Shown here: piece by piece, positions 16,678-24,941 of the stretch
Position numbering within the stretch: the first letter of the stretch is position 1
Layout: each line of letters starts with the position of its first letter
From: Terribacillus saccharophilus
GTDB lineage: Bacteria; Bacillota; Bacilli; Bacillales; Amphibacillaceae
DNA length: 64,000 bases
Direction: 5' to 3'
Assembly (NCBI GenBank): GCA_900110015.1
Contig: FOCD01000001.1
Span: forward strand, 620,001 to 684,000
The notes under the pieces: model-generated
Told to the model about the DNA's origin: nothing
The model's database searches: none
Seen by the model: the letters and a program-made list of their open reading frames with translations, nothing else
Translations under genes and position numbers: made by a program

Positions 16678-17649
16678 CTAATCTGTGATGTGCAGGATGA
16701 TCTTTCCTGCATGTATTCTGCTTTCCATTAGCTGATGTGCCTTACTTGCATCCTCGAGCTTGAATTCTTGTATGCTAGGAAAAGTGATATCTCCCATTTC
16801 TACTGAACTGATAACTTGATCAGCAATATGCTGCAAATCTTCTGGCCGTTCTTTGCGTGTCGTTCCCAAGCTATAGCCAAGCAGTGACCGGCAGCTTGCA
16901 TGCACATCTGACGTTTTAATAGAACCAGCTGCACCGCTGGCATTCCCGTAGTTTACAAATCTACCATAGGGAGCAAGACAAGTAAAACTCTCTTCCATTA
17001 CGGTACCGGCTAGCGAATCTAAAATAAGATCAGCACCTGCTCCATCAGTTAAGTTCTGTACCGACTCTGATAGATTATCATAAGTAATACAATAATCAGC
17101 TCCATGCTCCAATGGAAGTGTTGCTTTTTGAGTGGCGCTCACAGTTCCGATTATCTTACCAGCTCCAAGTTTTCTTGCAAGCTGAATCAGTGTTAGACCT
17201 GTTCCGCCAGATGCCGCATGGATAAGTACGGTTTCCCCCTTTTGCAGTCTCCCTACTCGCTCAAGCAACATGAAAGATAAAAAGGCAGGAACCGGACATG
17301 CAGCAGCGACAGCTGCCTCAACAGCATCCGGAATAGGATAGACGAGTATTGCATTCGCTATGGCATACTCCGCATAAGAACCTTCTTTCACAAATGCAAT
17401 GACGCGTTCTCCTTCACGAAAACCTGTGACGCCTTGTCCAACTTTGTCAATGATTCCGACAGCATCTAGTCCAAGTATACCTGGGATTCCAGAACCCTTG
17501 GTGCCTTTCCGCTTTTTTATATCAGCAAAATGAACACTCGCTTTTAACACCTTTATTCTTACTTCTCCTATTGATGGTTCGGGTACTGATAAATCTTTAT
17601 ATTCCAATACATCCGGACCACCTGTACTTGCCGCTACAATCGCTCGCAT
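16678..17649 (-). CDS. Zinc-independent NADPH:quinone oxidoreductase (MDR superfamily)
   Basis: The 323-residue protein has the GroES-like N-terminal domain (about 25-110, GLDAVGIIDKVGQGV) and a Rossmann nucleotide domain with HAASGGTGLTLIQLA (about 149-163). The structural-zinc cysteines of true alcohol dehydrogenases are absent, which places it with quinone oxidoreductases (QOR, ζ-crystallin type) that reduce quinones or conjugated carbonyls with NADPH. It lies 26 bp before exoA on the same strand and 120 bp from the divergent sqhC. A role in electrophile defence is inferred from family and from the nearby MhqR-controlled dioxygenase. Confidence 0.85.
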   Translation of the reverse strand: MRAIVAASTGGPDVLEYKDLSVPEPSIGEVRIKVLKASVHFADIKKRKGTKGSGIPGILGLDAVGIIDKVGQGVTGFREGERVIAFVKEGSYAEYAIANAILVYPIPDAVEAAVAAACPVPAFLSFMLLERVGRLQKGETVLIHAASGGTGLTLIQLARKLGAGKIIGTVSATQKATLPLEHGADYCITYDNLSESVQNLTDGAGADLILDSLAGTVMEESFTCLAPYGRFVNYGNASGAAGSIKTSDVHASCRSLLGYSLGTTRKERPEDLQHIADQVISSVEMGDITFPSIQEFKLEDASKAHQLMESRIHAGKIILHITD

Positions 17650-17769
17650 AATAAGCCTCCTACCTTAATGGGACATAGATGCAATAGTCATAATCAGCTA
17701 TTCTCCGCATATTTTATCATATTGCAGTATATTTTCCGTCCAATTACTCTCGGGAAAAGGAGCTGTATT

Positions 17770-19632
17770 ATGAGCCAGATCAACATGGAAGATGTGAAGA
17801 CAGCAATTGAAAAGCGCATAAGTAAGCTTGAAGAACTGCAGCAGAAGGATGGATCTTGGCGTATGTGCTTTGAAGGTGCGATTTTGACAGATTGCTTCTA
17901 TATAATTACCTTCACTTCCTTCGGCAAAGAAGCTGATACAGTAGAGAAACTGAAACTTCAATTATTAAAAAAGCAGCGGGACGATGGCAGCTGGTCAGCA
18001 TATCCCGGTGAAAGGAACGGCAACTTATCGGCTACTGTCTTGGCTTATGCTGCACTTCGTTTTTCAGGAGTCTCTGCTAAAGAGTTACGGACAGCAGAAC
18101 GTTATATCAGCACTAACGGCGGCATCAACAAAGCTCACTTTATGATACGCTTTATGCTGGCAGTTCATGGTATGATACCTTGGCCTCACTTTTTGAAATT
18201 CCCGATGACTGCTTTACTCGTACCAACCATATTCCCGATAAATTTCTTCCAATTTAGTTCCTATGCCAGAATTCACTTTGTTCCGATGCTGTTATTGCTG
18301 AATAAAAAGTTCAAACGACTCAGCGTGAACAGCGTCCAGCTTGAACATTTGCTATATGAAGAAGAATGGGATGATTTTACAGATGCTCGTTCACCTTTTC
18401 GCACCATCACGAATGAATGGAGCCGTTTGGCCCGCCTGCCAGCTCGGCTGCATCGTGCTGGCTATAGATATGCAGAACAATATATGAAGGAACGAACCGA
18501 ATCGGACGGAACACTCTACAGCTATGCCAGTGCCACTTTCTTCATGATTTACGCCTACCTGGCGCTCGGATATGAAGAAAACAATCCCAAAATTCAGCAG
18601 GCATTAAAAGGAATACATGGTCTTGTCAATGAAAACTGTAACGGCATCCATGTCGAAAATTCCACATCAACTGTGTGGGATACAGCATTACTAAGTTATG
18701 CACTTCAGCAGGCAGGAGCCCCTGTCAAACAAAACATGATTCAATCAGCCAATCACTATCTCCTGCAGCGTCAGCATGTCCAAAAAGCAGATTGGCAAAT
18801 CCATCAATCAAGCGTGGAGCCTGGCGGTTGGGGGTTTTCTGATAGTAACACCAATCACCCTGATAATGATGACACAGCTGCCGCACTTCGAGCACTCACA
18901 AGACAGGCACGTCAGGACCTTACTGTTAAGCGTTCCTGGAAAAAAGGATCGGATTATTTACTAGCGATGCAAAATAAAGATGGTGGCTGGGCTGCATTTG
19001 AGAAAGACACGGATTGGTGGGTGTTAGGAAAACTTCCAATCGAAAATGCAGAAGATGCAGCAATTGATCCGTCTACTGCGGACTTGACTGGCCGAGTCAT
19101 GGAATTCCTCGGAACGTATGCAAGTTTGAAAAAAGATCATTCTAGTATGAAAAAAGCTGTCCGCTGGCTGTATAAGCACCAGCAGTTAAATGGTTCATGG
19201 TACGGAAGATGGGGAGTATGTTATTTATATGGGACATGGGCAGCTTTAACTGGCCTTGCAGCCGTTGGTGTAAATCCGACAGAAAAGCATGTCAAGCGCG
19301 CAGTAAATTGGCTGAAAGCTGTTCAGCATGAAGACGGCGGCTGGGGAGAATCGTGCCGAAGTGCGGAAGTAGGAACGTACGTGGATTTACCAATCAGCAC
19401 AGTCGTTCAGACCGCTTGGGCTATTGATGCACTAATCGCCTGTGGCGAACAGGATAGCAAGGAGGTACAGCAAGGCATCAGCTTTTTATTATCGGAGCCT
19501 TTGCTGCAAGCCTCAATTGACTACCCTACTGGCATTGGCCTACCAGGCCAATTTTATATCCGTTATGAAAGTTATTCCCATATATTTCCGTTAGTTACTC
19601 TAAGTCATTACCGAATCAAAGCGAAGTCTTAA
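17770..19632 (+). CDS. sqhC: Sporulenol/squalene-hopene-type triterpene cyclase
   Basis: The 620-residue membrane-associated cyclase converts a linear C30-C35 isoprenoid to a polycyclic triterpene. The catalytic acid motif is D365-N-D-D368 followed by TA (DXDD), and several QW repeats are present (QQKDGSW, QRDDGSW, QNKDGGW, QLNGSWYGRWG, QHEDGGWGES). The sequence follows B. subtilis SqhC closely in places (ENSTSTVWDTALLSYALQ, ESAEDAA-like, GSWYGRWGVCY), whose substrate is tetraprenyl-beta-curcumene and whose product is sporulenol in spores. I chose ATG at 17770 after AAAAGGAG. The stop overlaps by four bases the convergent SDR gene. A true squalene-hopene activity cannot be excluded. Confidence 0.9.
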   Translation: MSQINMEDVKTAIEKRISKLEELQQKDGSWRMCFEGAILTDCFYIITFTSFGKEADTVEKLKLQLLKKQRDDGSWSAYPGERNGNLSATVLAYAALRFSGVSAKELRTAERYISTNGGINKAHFMIRFMLAVHGMIPWPHFLKFPMTALLVPTIFPINFFQFSSYARIHFVPMLLLLNKKFKRLSVNSVQLEHLLYEEEWDDFTDARSPFRTITNEWSRLARLPARLHRAGYRYAEQYMKERTESDGTLYSYASATFFMIYAYLALGYEENNPKIQQALKGIHGLVNENCNGIHVENSTSTVWDTALLSYALQQAGAPVKQNMIQSANHYLLQRQHVQKADWQIHQSSVEPGGWGFSDSNTNHPDNDDTAAALRALTRQARQDLTVKRSWKKGSDYLLAMQNKDGGWAAFEKDTDWWVLGKLPIENAEDAAIDPSTADLTGRVMEFLGTYASLKKDHSSMKKAVRWLYKHQQLNGSWYGRWGVCYLYGTWAALTGLAAVGVNPTEKHVKRAVNWLKAVQHEDGGWGESCRSAEVGTYVDLPISTVVQTAWAIDALIACGEQDSKEVQQGISFLLSEPLLQASIDYPTGIGLPGQFYIRYESYSHIFPLVTLSHYRIKAKS

Positions 19633-20423
19633 CTAATACTTTTGACCATACCGCCATCAACAACAAATGCTTGGCCAGTAATATACGAATTGGCAGAAGA
19701 ACAAAGGAAAACAGCCATGTTGGCAAATTCCTCTGGTGTACCATATCTGCCGATTGGAATAGATGCTTGGCTCTGGTGCTGTACTTCATCCAAGCTTTTG
19801 CCCAGCTGATCAGCAGTCTTTTGATCTAACTGATCGACCCGGTCTGTATGTATTTTTCCAGGACCAAGCGTGTTAATCAAGATATTATCTGGTGCCAATT
19901 CCTGTGAGAGAGACTTCGCCAAGCCGACAATCCCAGCACGGAATGTATTGGATAATAGCAAATTATCGATTGATTGCTTAATGGAAGATGAAGCGATATT
20001 AAGGATATGCCCGCCGCCATTTTCCTTCATGCTAGGCGCAGCTGCACGAATGAAACGGACGAAACTCAATAAATTCAGATCGAAAGCTTGCTGCCAATCT
20101 TCATCGGTAAAATCCATTAGTTTACCGGCCGGTGGTCCGCCAGCATTATTAACAAGGATATCAATCGATCCGGTATGCTGCTTAGCTGCCTCGACCGCTC
20201 TGGTAATAGCTTGTGCATCGGTGATGTCACAAACTGAATAAGCAACAAGATCATTCCCGGATTCTTTCATTATTTCTTCTCGTGTCTGTTTTAATGCTTG
20301 TTCATCACGGCTGACTATGTGCACGAAAGCACCTTCTTTGGCTAACTGTAAGGCTGTCGCCTTACCCAGTCCTTTGCTGGCTGCAACGACCAAAGCCGTC
20401 TTGCCTTTTAACCCTAAATCCAT
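19629..20423 (-). CDS. Atypical short-chain dehydrogenase lacking the Tyr-Lys pair
   Basis: The 264-residue SDR has a good Rossmann start (LVVAASKGLGKATA, about 11-24), NNAGG (92-96), the catalytic Ser in NIASSS (142-147) and a C-terminal VDGGM. The expected YxxxK is replaced: the aligned residues are S158 and R162 in LLLSNTFRAG. A subset of FabG-annotated proteins shares this LSNxxRAG pattern, so it may be a divergent clade with another mechanism or a non-catalytic role. The coding end meets sqhC on the opposite strand with a 4-bp overlap. A 42-residue gene lies 11 bp upstream. Substrate unknown. Confidence 0.85.
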   Translation of the reverse strand: MDLGLKGKTALVVAASKGLGKATALQLAKEGAFVHIVSRDEQALKQTREEIMKESGNDLVAYSVCDITDAQAITRAVEAAKQHTGSIDILVNNAGGPPAGKLMDFTDEDWQQAFDLNLLSFVRFIRAAAPSMKENGGGHILNIASSSIKQSIDNLLLSNTFRAGIVGLAKSLSQELAPDNILINTLGPGKIHTDRVDQLDQKTADQLGKSLDEVQHQSQASIPIGRYGTPEEFANMAVFLCSSANSYITGQAFVVDGGMVKSIS

Positions 20424-20434
20424 ATGATCACTCC

Positions 20435-20563
20435 TTACTCTGCTGCTTTTGCGATTTTACTTCTGATCCAGCGAGCTGCTGTTTCTTCTGGAATCTCATA
20501 TGTTCCACCTTCGCGAAGCAGTTGATTTTTATACATTGTTTGGACGAGCATGATTACTTTCAT
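20435..20563 (-). CDS. Small basic protein, 42 residues
   Basis: The frame begins at ATG 20563, eight bases after AAAGGAG, and encodes MKVIMLVQTMYKNQLLREGG followed by TYEIPEETAARWIRSKIAKAAE. The pattern (short beta strand, G-x-x-Y-x-I-P, then an amphipathic basic helix) resembles short phage-encoded structural or accessory proteins of about 40-60 residues. A TATAAT-like element lies upstream at about 20587-20592 (minus strand). It ends 11 bp before the start of the SDR gene, so the two are likely co-transcribed. No function can be assigned. The much longer 69-residue frame reads through the proB terminator and is rejected. Confidence 0.65.
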   Translation of the reverse strand: MKVIMLVQTMYKNQLLREGGTYEIPEETAARWIRSKIAKAAE

Positions 20564-20599
20564 CAGTGCAACTCCTTTCTGGTTTTTATTATACACCGA

Positions 20600-20627
20600 A
20601 GCCGCCAAGCTGGCAGGCTTGGCGGCT
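20600..20627. terminator. Hairpin after proB
   Basis: AGCCGCCAAGC (20600-20610) pairs with GCTTGGCGGCT (20617-20627), just after the proB stop. The long U-run is on the plus strand, where no gene ends; on the minus strand the tail is only TT. It may act as a partial terminator or attenuator before the 42-residue gene. Confidence 0.55.
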
Positions 20628-20630
20628 TTT

Positions 20631-21725
20631 TCATAGGAATACAATATAATTTCGATGAACTACGGCTTTATGCCAAACCGAAGATGGATCAGACTCACGG
20701 TTTGTTAACATTTCGCGTAAATCTGCAGATGAGATATCACTGATTCCACGGGCAATTGTATCTCCATCAGTTGTCTTGATTTCAACGACAGCGGACGCTG
20801 AAAAAGTACCCTGTACTTCCGTGATTCCAATCGGCAGCAGACTTTTACCATGCTGCAGTAAAGCAACTGCAGCACCTGAATCAATCGTAAGGCTACCTGT
20901 CGCTCTGGCGTGATGCGTGAGCCATTGCTTCGTTTTGCGCTGCACCTCTGTCGCTTCGTCTCCTATATACGTACCCGCTCCATTACCTTGGGAAATTTCA
21001 TGGAGCGTCGATTGCTCATTAGTCGTACCAATGAATACAGGCACGCCCAACTCAAGCGCAGTCTGAGCGGCTAGCACTTTGGAATACATCCCCCCAGTAC
21101 CGACATTGGAACCGGAAGTCTGTTCAATGGATGCCTGCATTTCAGGAGGTATTACGTCTAGACGCTGGTACCGTTTCGCATCAGGGTAGGTATTCGGATT
21201 CTTGTCATAAATACCGTCCACATCCGTGATTAGTATCAATAAATCAGCTTTCACTAGCCCGCTAACATAAGCAGACAGCATATCATTATCACCAAATGTT
21301 AGTTCTCGGATAGAGACTGAGTCATTTTCATTGATTATCGGAATGATATTACGCTTCAGCAGCTCCTGCAGTGTGTTGTAGCTGTTATGGTATTGATCGG
21401 CATTTGTGAAAACATCTCGCGTCAAAAGTAGCTGCGCGCATTTCATATCATGTTTGCCGAAAGCTTCCGTGTAAGCTTGAACGAGCAGACCTTGTCCAAT
21501 CGCAGCAGCTGCCTGTTTCCCTTCGATAGTTACCGGTCTTGACGGGTATCCTAGCTGTCGGAATCCAGCTGCTACAGCACCGGATGATACAAGTATGACC
21601 TCATGTCCTTCTTTGATTAGTGCCGCAATTTGATCGGTATGCTGGCGAATTTTCGATTCACTCATTCCACCGCCATATTCAGAAAGCATACTGCTTCCTA
21701 TCTTTACAATTATTCTTTTCATCAT
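20631..21725 (-). CDS. proB: Glutamate 5-kinase
   Basis: This enzyme phosphorylates glutamate to gamma-glutamyl phosphate, the first step to proline. The 364-residue product has the amino-acid kinase domain (KIGSSMLS at 8, VSSGAVAAGF at 47, IINENDSVS at 134, FGDNDMLSA at 147, TDVDGIYDKNP at 172, GTGGMYSKVLAA at 214) and a C-terminal PUA domain (about 280-360). It stands without proA. Bacillus has a second kinase (ProJ) used for osmotic proline synthesis, also unlinked to proA, so this could be that form. Start ATG follows AAGGTGA. Confidence 0.93.
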   Translation of the reverse strand: MMKRIIVKIGSSMLSEYGGGMSESKIRQHTDQIAALIKEGHEVILVSSGAVAAGFRQLGYPSRPVTIEGKQAAAAIGQGLLVQAYTEAFGKHDMKCAQLLLTRDVFTNADQYHNSYNTLQELLKRNIIPIINENDSVSIRELTFGDNDMLSAYVSGLVKADLLILITDVDGIYDKNPNTYPDAKRYQRLDVIPPEMQASIEQTSGSNVGTGGMYSKVLAAQTALELGVPVFIGTTNEQSTLHEISQGNGAGTYIGDEATEVQRKTKQWLTHHARATGSLTIDSGAAVALLQHGKSLLPIGITEVQGTFSASAVVEIKTTDGDTIARGISDISSADLREMLTNRESDPSSVWHKAVVHRNYIVFL

Positions 21726-21807
21726 CCAGTCACCTTTTCGTCTAACAACTCATTTTAGTAACGATTATATAGCAAAATAGCACAAGCTCCTAGTCTATAA
21801 ACAAAAA

Positions 21808-21833
21808 ACCTCCACAGCTTAAAGTGTGGAGGT
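21808..21833 (-). terminator. Terminator of ilvE
   Basis: ACCTCCACA (21808-21816) pairs with TGTGGAGGT (21825-21833), with a T-rich tail on the minus strand. Confidence 0.88.
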
Positions 21834-21843
21834 CTATTTCGAA

Positions 21844-22917
21844 TTAGTTGACTTCGATTGTCCAGCCGAATGTATCTTCTAGCTCACCCTTTTGGATACC
21901 TACGATCGTATCATAGACGCGCTTAGCAACTTCGCCAGTTACACCATTATTGATATCGTATGTTTCACCCTCATAGAAGAGCTTGCCGACTGGCGAAATG
22001 ACTGCCGCTGTTCCAGTACCGAACGCCTCTTCCAGTTTGCCTTCTTTCTGCGCTTGAACCACCTCTGCAATAGAGACGCGGCGTTCTGTTACTGGATAGC
22101 CCCAGTGCTTCAATAAATGAAGGACACTGTCACGTGTAACACCTTGCAAAATGCTGCCGTTCAGCTGTGGTGTAACGATTTCACCATCAATTTTAAAGAA
22201 TACATTCATACTGCCGACTTCCTCGATGTATTTCTTCTCCACACCATCCAGCCAAAGAACCTGAGAGAACCCAGATGCAGCTGCTACTTCTTGCGCTTTC
22301 AGGCTTGCTGCATAGTTTCCGCCTGTTTTCGCATCGCCAGTACCGCCTTTGACTGCACGTACATAGTCATTCTCCACTGCAATGCTTACCGGGTTAATAC
22401 CTTCTTTGTAGTAAGCTCCTACAGGAGAAAGAATGATGATGAACTTGTAGCTGACAGATGCAGCTACGCCAAGGAACGGCTCCGTCGAAATGATGAACGG
22501 ACGGATATAAAGTGAAGTTCCTTCTGCAGTCGGGATCCAATCTTTCTCGACCGAAATGAGCTGTCGCAATGCTTCTAATGCCACTTCCTCATCCAAACGC
22601 GGAATACATAGTCTGTCATTCGAACGGTTGATACGCTCGAAGTTCTTGTCTGGACGGAATAGCAACACCTTTCCTTCATTAGTCAAATAGGCTTTCAAGC
22701 CTTCAAATACAGTCTGGCCATAATGGAAACACATAGCTGCCGGATCAAGCTCCAGCGGCGCATATGGCACAATCTGCGGATCATGCCAGCCTGTTTCTGC
22801 TGTATAATCCATTGTGAACATATGGTCAGTGAATACCTTTCCGAATTGAAGCGTGCTTGCTTCCGGTTTCTGTTTAAGATTCTCACTGCGCGTAAATGCA
22901 AAAGTTTGTTGTTTCAA
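21844..22917 (-). CDS. ilvE: Branched-chain amino acid aminotransferase
   Basis: The 357-residue fold-type IV PLP enzyme interconverts leucine, isoleucine and valine with their 2-keto acids using glutamate. Family marks: HYGQTVFEGLKAY (about 66-78), RPDKNFERINRS (about 88-99), the PLP lysine in NYAASLKAQ (about 205), and LNGSILQGVTRDSVL near 255. The length matches the larger Bacillus YwaA/YbgE type. Single gene with terminator. It complements brnQ. No T-box was seen in the 200-bp leader. Confidence 0.93.
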   Translation of the reverse strand: MKQQTFAFTRSENLKQKPEASTLQFGKVFTDHMFTMDYTAETGWHDPQIVPYAPLELDPAAMCFHYGQTVFEGLKAYLTNEGKVLLFRPDKNFERINRSNDRLCIPRLDEEVALEALRQLISVEKDWIPTAEGTSLYIRPFIISTEPFLGVAASVSYKFIIILSPVGAYYKEGINPVSIAVENDYVRAVKGGTGDAKTGGNYAASLKAQEVAAASGFSQVLWLDGVEKKYIEEVGSMNVFFKIDGEIVTPQLNGSILQGVTRDSVLHLLKHWGYPVTERRVSIAEVVQAQKEGKLEEAFGTGTAAVISPVGKLFYEGETYDINNGVTGEVAKRVYDTIVGIQKGELEDTFGWTIEVN

Positions 22918-23129
22918 AGCTAGGACTCCCTGTCATTTAAGATTTTCTTTCTCTTTTCAGCTAAATTGTTTCTAATGATAGAATATTGCGACAACAATAT
23001 CTTATCCAAAGATTATATAGGAGATTCCAAAGAGTTTCAACCTAAAATTTTAACAAAATCTCATTCTGTATGTTACGATGGACAAAGATCAGGGAAAAGA
23101 GAAGCAGACAAACAAAGGAGGTACGGGGT

Positions 23130-23447
23130 ATGGAAACGGGTACAATTATGTGGATTATCTGCGGTATTATCATCATAGGCGCAATTGTGGTCGCCGCTGT
23201 TATGATCATGAAAGCTGTAAAATCAATGCTTGCAACAAAGAAAAAAATCGATAAGACAATGGCACCAATGCAAGCGGATATGCAGACAATCAAGCAAGAG
23301 CAGACAGTTTTGCAGCAGCATCAGAAAGATATCCAGTCTAATGTCCAGTCTATTTCAGAAGGATCAAAGACTGTTATTTCTTCCATTAAACAAGCACCTT
23401 CTGCATTGAAAGAGCAATTCAAGCAGACACAATTTGAAAGCAAATAA
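23130..23447 (+). CDS. Small membrane-anchored coiled-coil protein
   Basis: The 105-residue product begins METGTIMWIICGIIIIGAIV: one N-terminal transmembrane helix (about 6-28) followed by a long polar, Gln/Lys-rich coiled coil ending in FESK. I chose ATG at 23130 because it follows AAAGGAGGTACGGGGT; the upstream frame lacks a site. It resembles short YtxG/DUF948-like anchors found in Bacillus. The gene is monocistronic, opposed to hemAT by a terminator. A structural or cell-envelope role is inferred only from topology. Confidence 0.75.
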   Translation: METGTIMWIICGIIIIGAIVVAAVMIMKAVKSMLATKKKIDKTMAPMQADMQTIKQEQTVLQQHQKDIQSNVQSISEGSKTVISSIKQAPSALKEQFKQTQFESK

Positions 23448-23471
23448 CCAGCAGTCATTTGACTGCTGGTT
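23446..23471. terminator. Terminator between the coiled-coil gene and hemAT
   Basis: AACCAGCAGTC and GACTGCTGGTT pair with an ATTT loop and a TTTTCTTTT tail on the plus strand; the A-rich left side may also serve the minus strand. Confidence 0.88.
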
Positions 23472-23480
23472 TTCTTTTGT

Positions 23481-24770
23481 TTATGTAAGTTCATTTAGTT
23501 GACGGAGTACGCTTTCTGCTTGCTGCATAGCTCCTTTTACATCCATGAGCTCACCAGTGAATTCTTTGATGCTTTCCTCGGTACGGCTGCTTATTTGCTC
23601 ATTACTTTGAGAATGTGTCATGATGTTCTCGAATTTCGATGTTACATCTCCTAGCTGTACAGTTCCATTAGCAATTAGATCTTCTGCCGTCTCCATGAAT
23701 TTGCTCACATTACTAATCTGGGAATGTGTATCTTGAATCAAAGCTGTGACATCAGAAACAGATGATTTCGTTTCTTCTGCCAATTTCCGGACTTCACTTG
23801 CAACAACGGCAAAACCTTTCCCTTGTTCGCCTGCCCGTGCAGATTCAATGGAAGCATTAAGTGAAAGCAGATTCGTCTGCTCAGCAATACCTTCCACTAA
23901 CACAACAATACTGCCGATTTTAGCAGCCGCTGTCTCAAGTGTCGTCAGCTCTTTTTGCACCATATTCATTTGCTCTCCGATATGCTGTATCCGTTGCTGC
24001 TGGGACAATAGTCCTGCTTGACCTTCCTCGGAATGGTTCACCACTTCTTTTGCTGTTTGTTTCGTTTCATTACTTTGTTCTGTCAGTTTTGATGAGAATG
24101 CGACCAGCTCTTCTACAGCCAGGTTCACTTTCAGGAATATGCTTGTAAGACTCTCGGAAGTCGCTTGTATACTTTCATACAATTTATCCTGTTTTTCGAT
24201 ATGCTCAATATGTACGCGTTCATGCTCGATATTATAAGCATCCAACACAATTTGCTGTTCGATGTTAAAGATCTTTGTCGTGGCCAGTACGACTGTGCGG
24301 TAGGTTGCGAAATCAGTGAGATGCTGTTCGAATATGGATAACATCTGCTGCAATAAATCCTGAAAAGCTCCCATATACCATTTCGGCTCCAGTCCAATCT
24401 TCGCATGAATCAACGCAATCCGTTTGCGCTTCTCTACATAGTCAGCATCAACTTTTCCATCAAACATTTCCTGTATATGACGCTTCAGCGTCTGCTTCAA
24501 TCGTTCAACAGAACTATTGCTTTCGATGATATCGAGCAAATTATCCTGATTTGTGATGTTCTGGTAAAAACGGCTTACGATACTTTCAATCTCCGCACAA
24601 ACTAGTGGCTGCAATCCTGTCAACACTCGAAGATCATCTTCTGTCAGATGAATCATATGAAGTTGTTTTTTTAGCTCACCCTCAATTTTTAATACTACAT
24701 TCGCTTCTTTAGATAAATTTGTGTGTTCCACTGTTTCTGCTTGTCTCTCTTTTTTGTGTTTCAATAACAT
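23481..24770 (-). CDS. hemAT: Heme-based aerotaxis transducer HemAT
   Basis: This soluble receptor senses oxygen through a globin domain and signals to CheA. From the chosen ATG (24770, six bases after AGGAGG), the globin domain covers about 25-185; proximal heme His122 lies in ALIHAKIG and Tyr69 in SRFYQN, matching the known B. subtilis ligand residues. The C-terminal half is the methyl-accepting signalling coiled coil with tip [20 protein letters not shown] (about 310-330) and [15 protein letters not shown]. No transmembrane segments. The product is 429 residues, as expected. A 38-codon ORF ends at its ribosome-binding site. Confidence 0.95.
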   Translation of the reverse strand: MLLKHKKERQAETVEHTNLSKEANVVLKIEGELKKQLHMIHLTEDDLRVLTGLQPLVCAEIESIVSRFYQNITNQDNLLDIIESNSSVERLKQTLKRHIQEMFDGKVDADYVEKRKRIALIHAKIGLEPKWYMGAFQDLLQQMLSIFEQHLTDFATYRTVVLATTKIFNIEQQIVLDAYNIEHERVHIEHIEKQDKLYESIQATSESLTSIFLKVNLAVEELVAFSSKLTEQSNETKQTAKEVVNHSEEGQAGLLSQQQRIQHIGEQMNMVQKELTTLETAAAKIGSIVVLVEGIAEQTNLLSLNASIESARAGEQGKGFAVVASEVRKLAEETKSSVSDVTALIQDTHSQISNVSKFMETAEDLIANGTVQLGDVTSKFENIMTHSQSNEQISSRTEESIKEFTGELMDVKGAMQQAESVLRQLNELT

Positions 24771-24902
24771 GCTGATCCTCCTCATTGAATCCCCCATCCC
24801 TTGTATATCGGATGAATAGAGGCATTATGAAGTTGTTCTGACAAAATACTGGCAGAAATCCTGACAAGTTGCTGGATTGCATTTTCTTCTGAAGGCATAA
24901 TA

Positions 24903-24937
24903 AAAGCAGAACCTCCGTTAAACGGAAATTCTGCTTT
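24903..24937 (-). terminator. Terminator of the gltBD operon
   Basis: AAAGCAGAA (24903-24911) pairs with TTCTGCTTT (24929-24937) outside an inner CCGTT/AACGG stem, five bases after the gltD stop on the minus strand. Confidence 0.85.
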
Positions 24938-24941
24938 ATCA

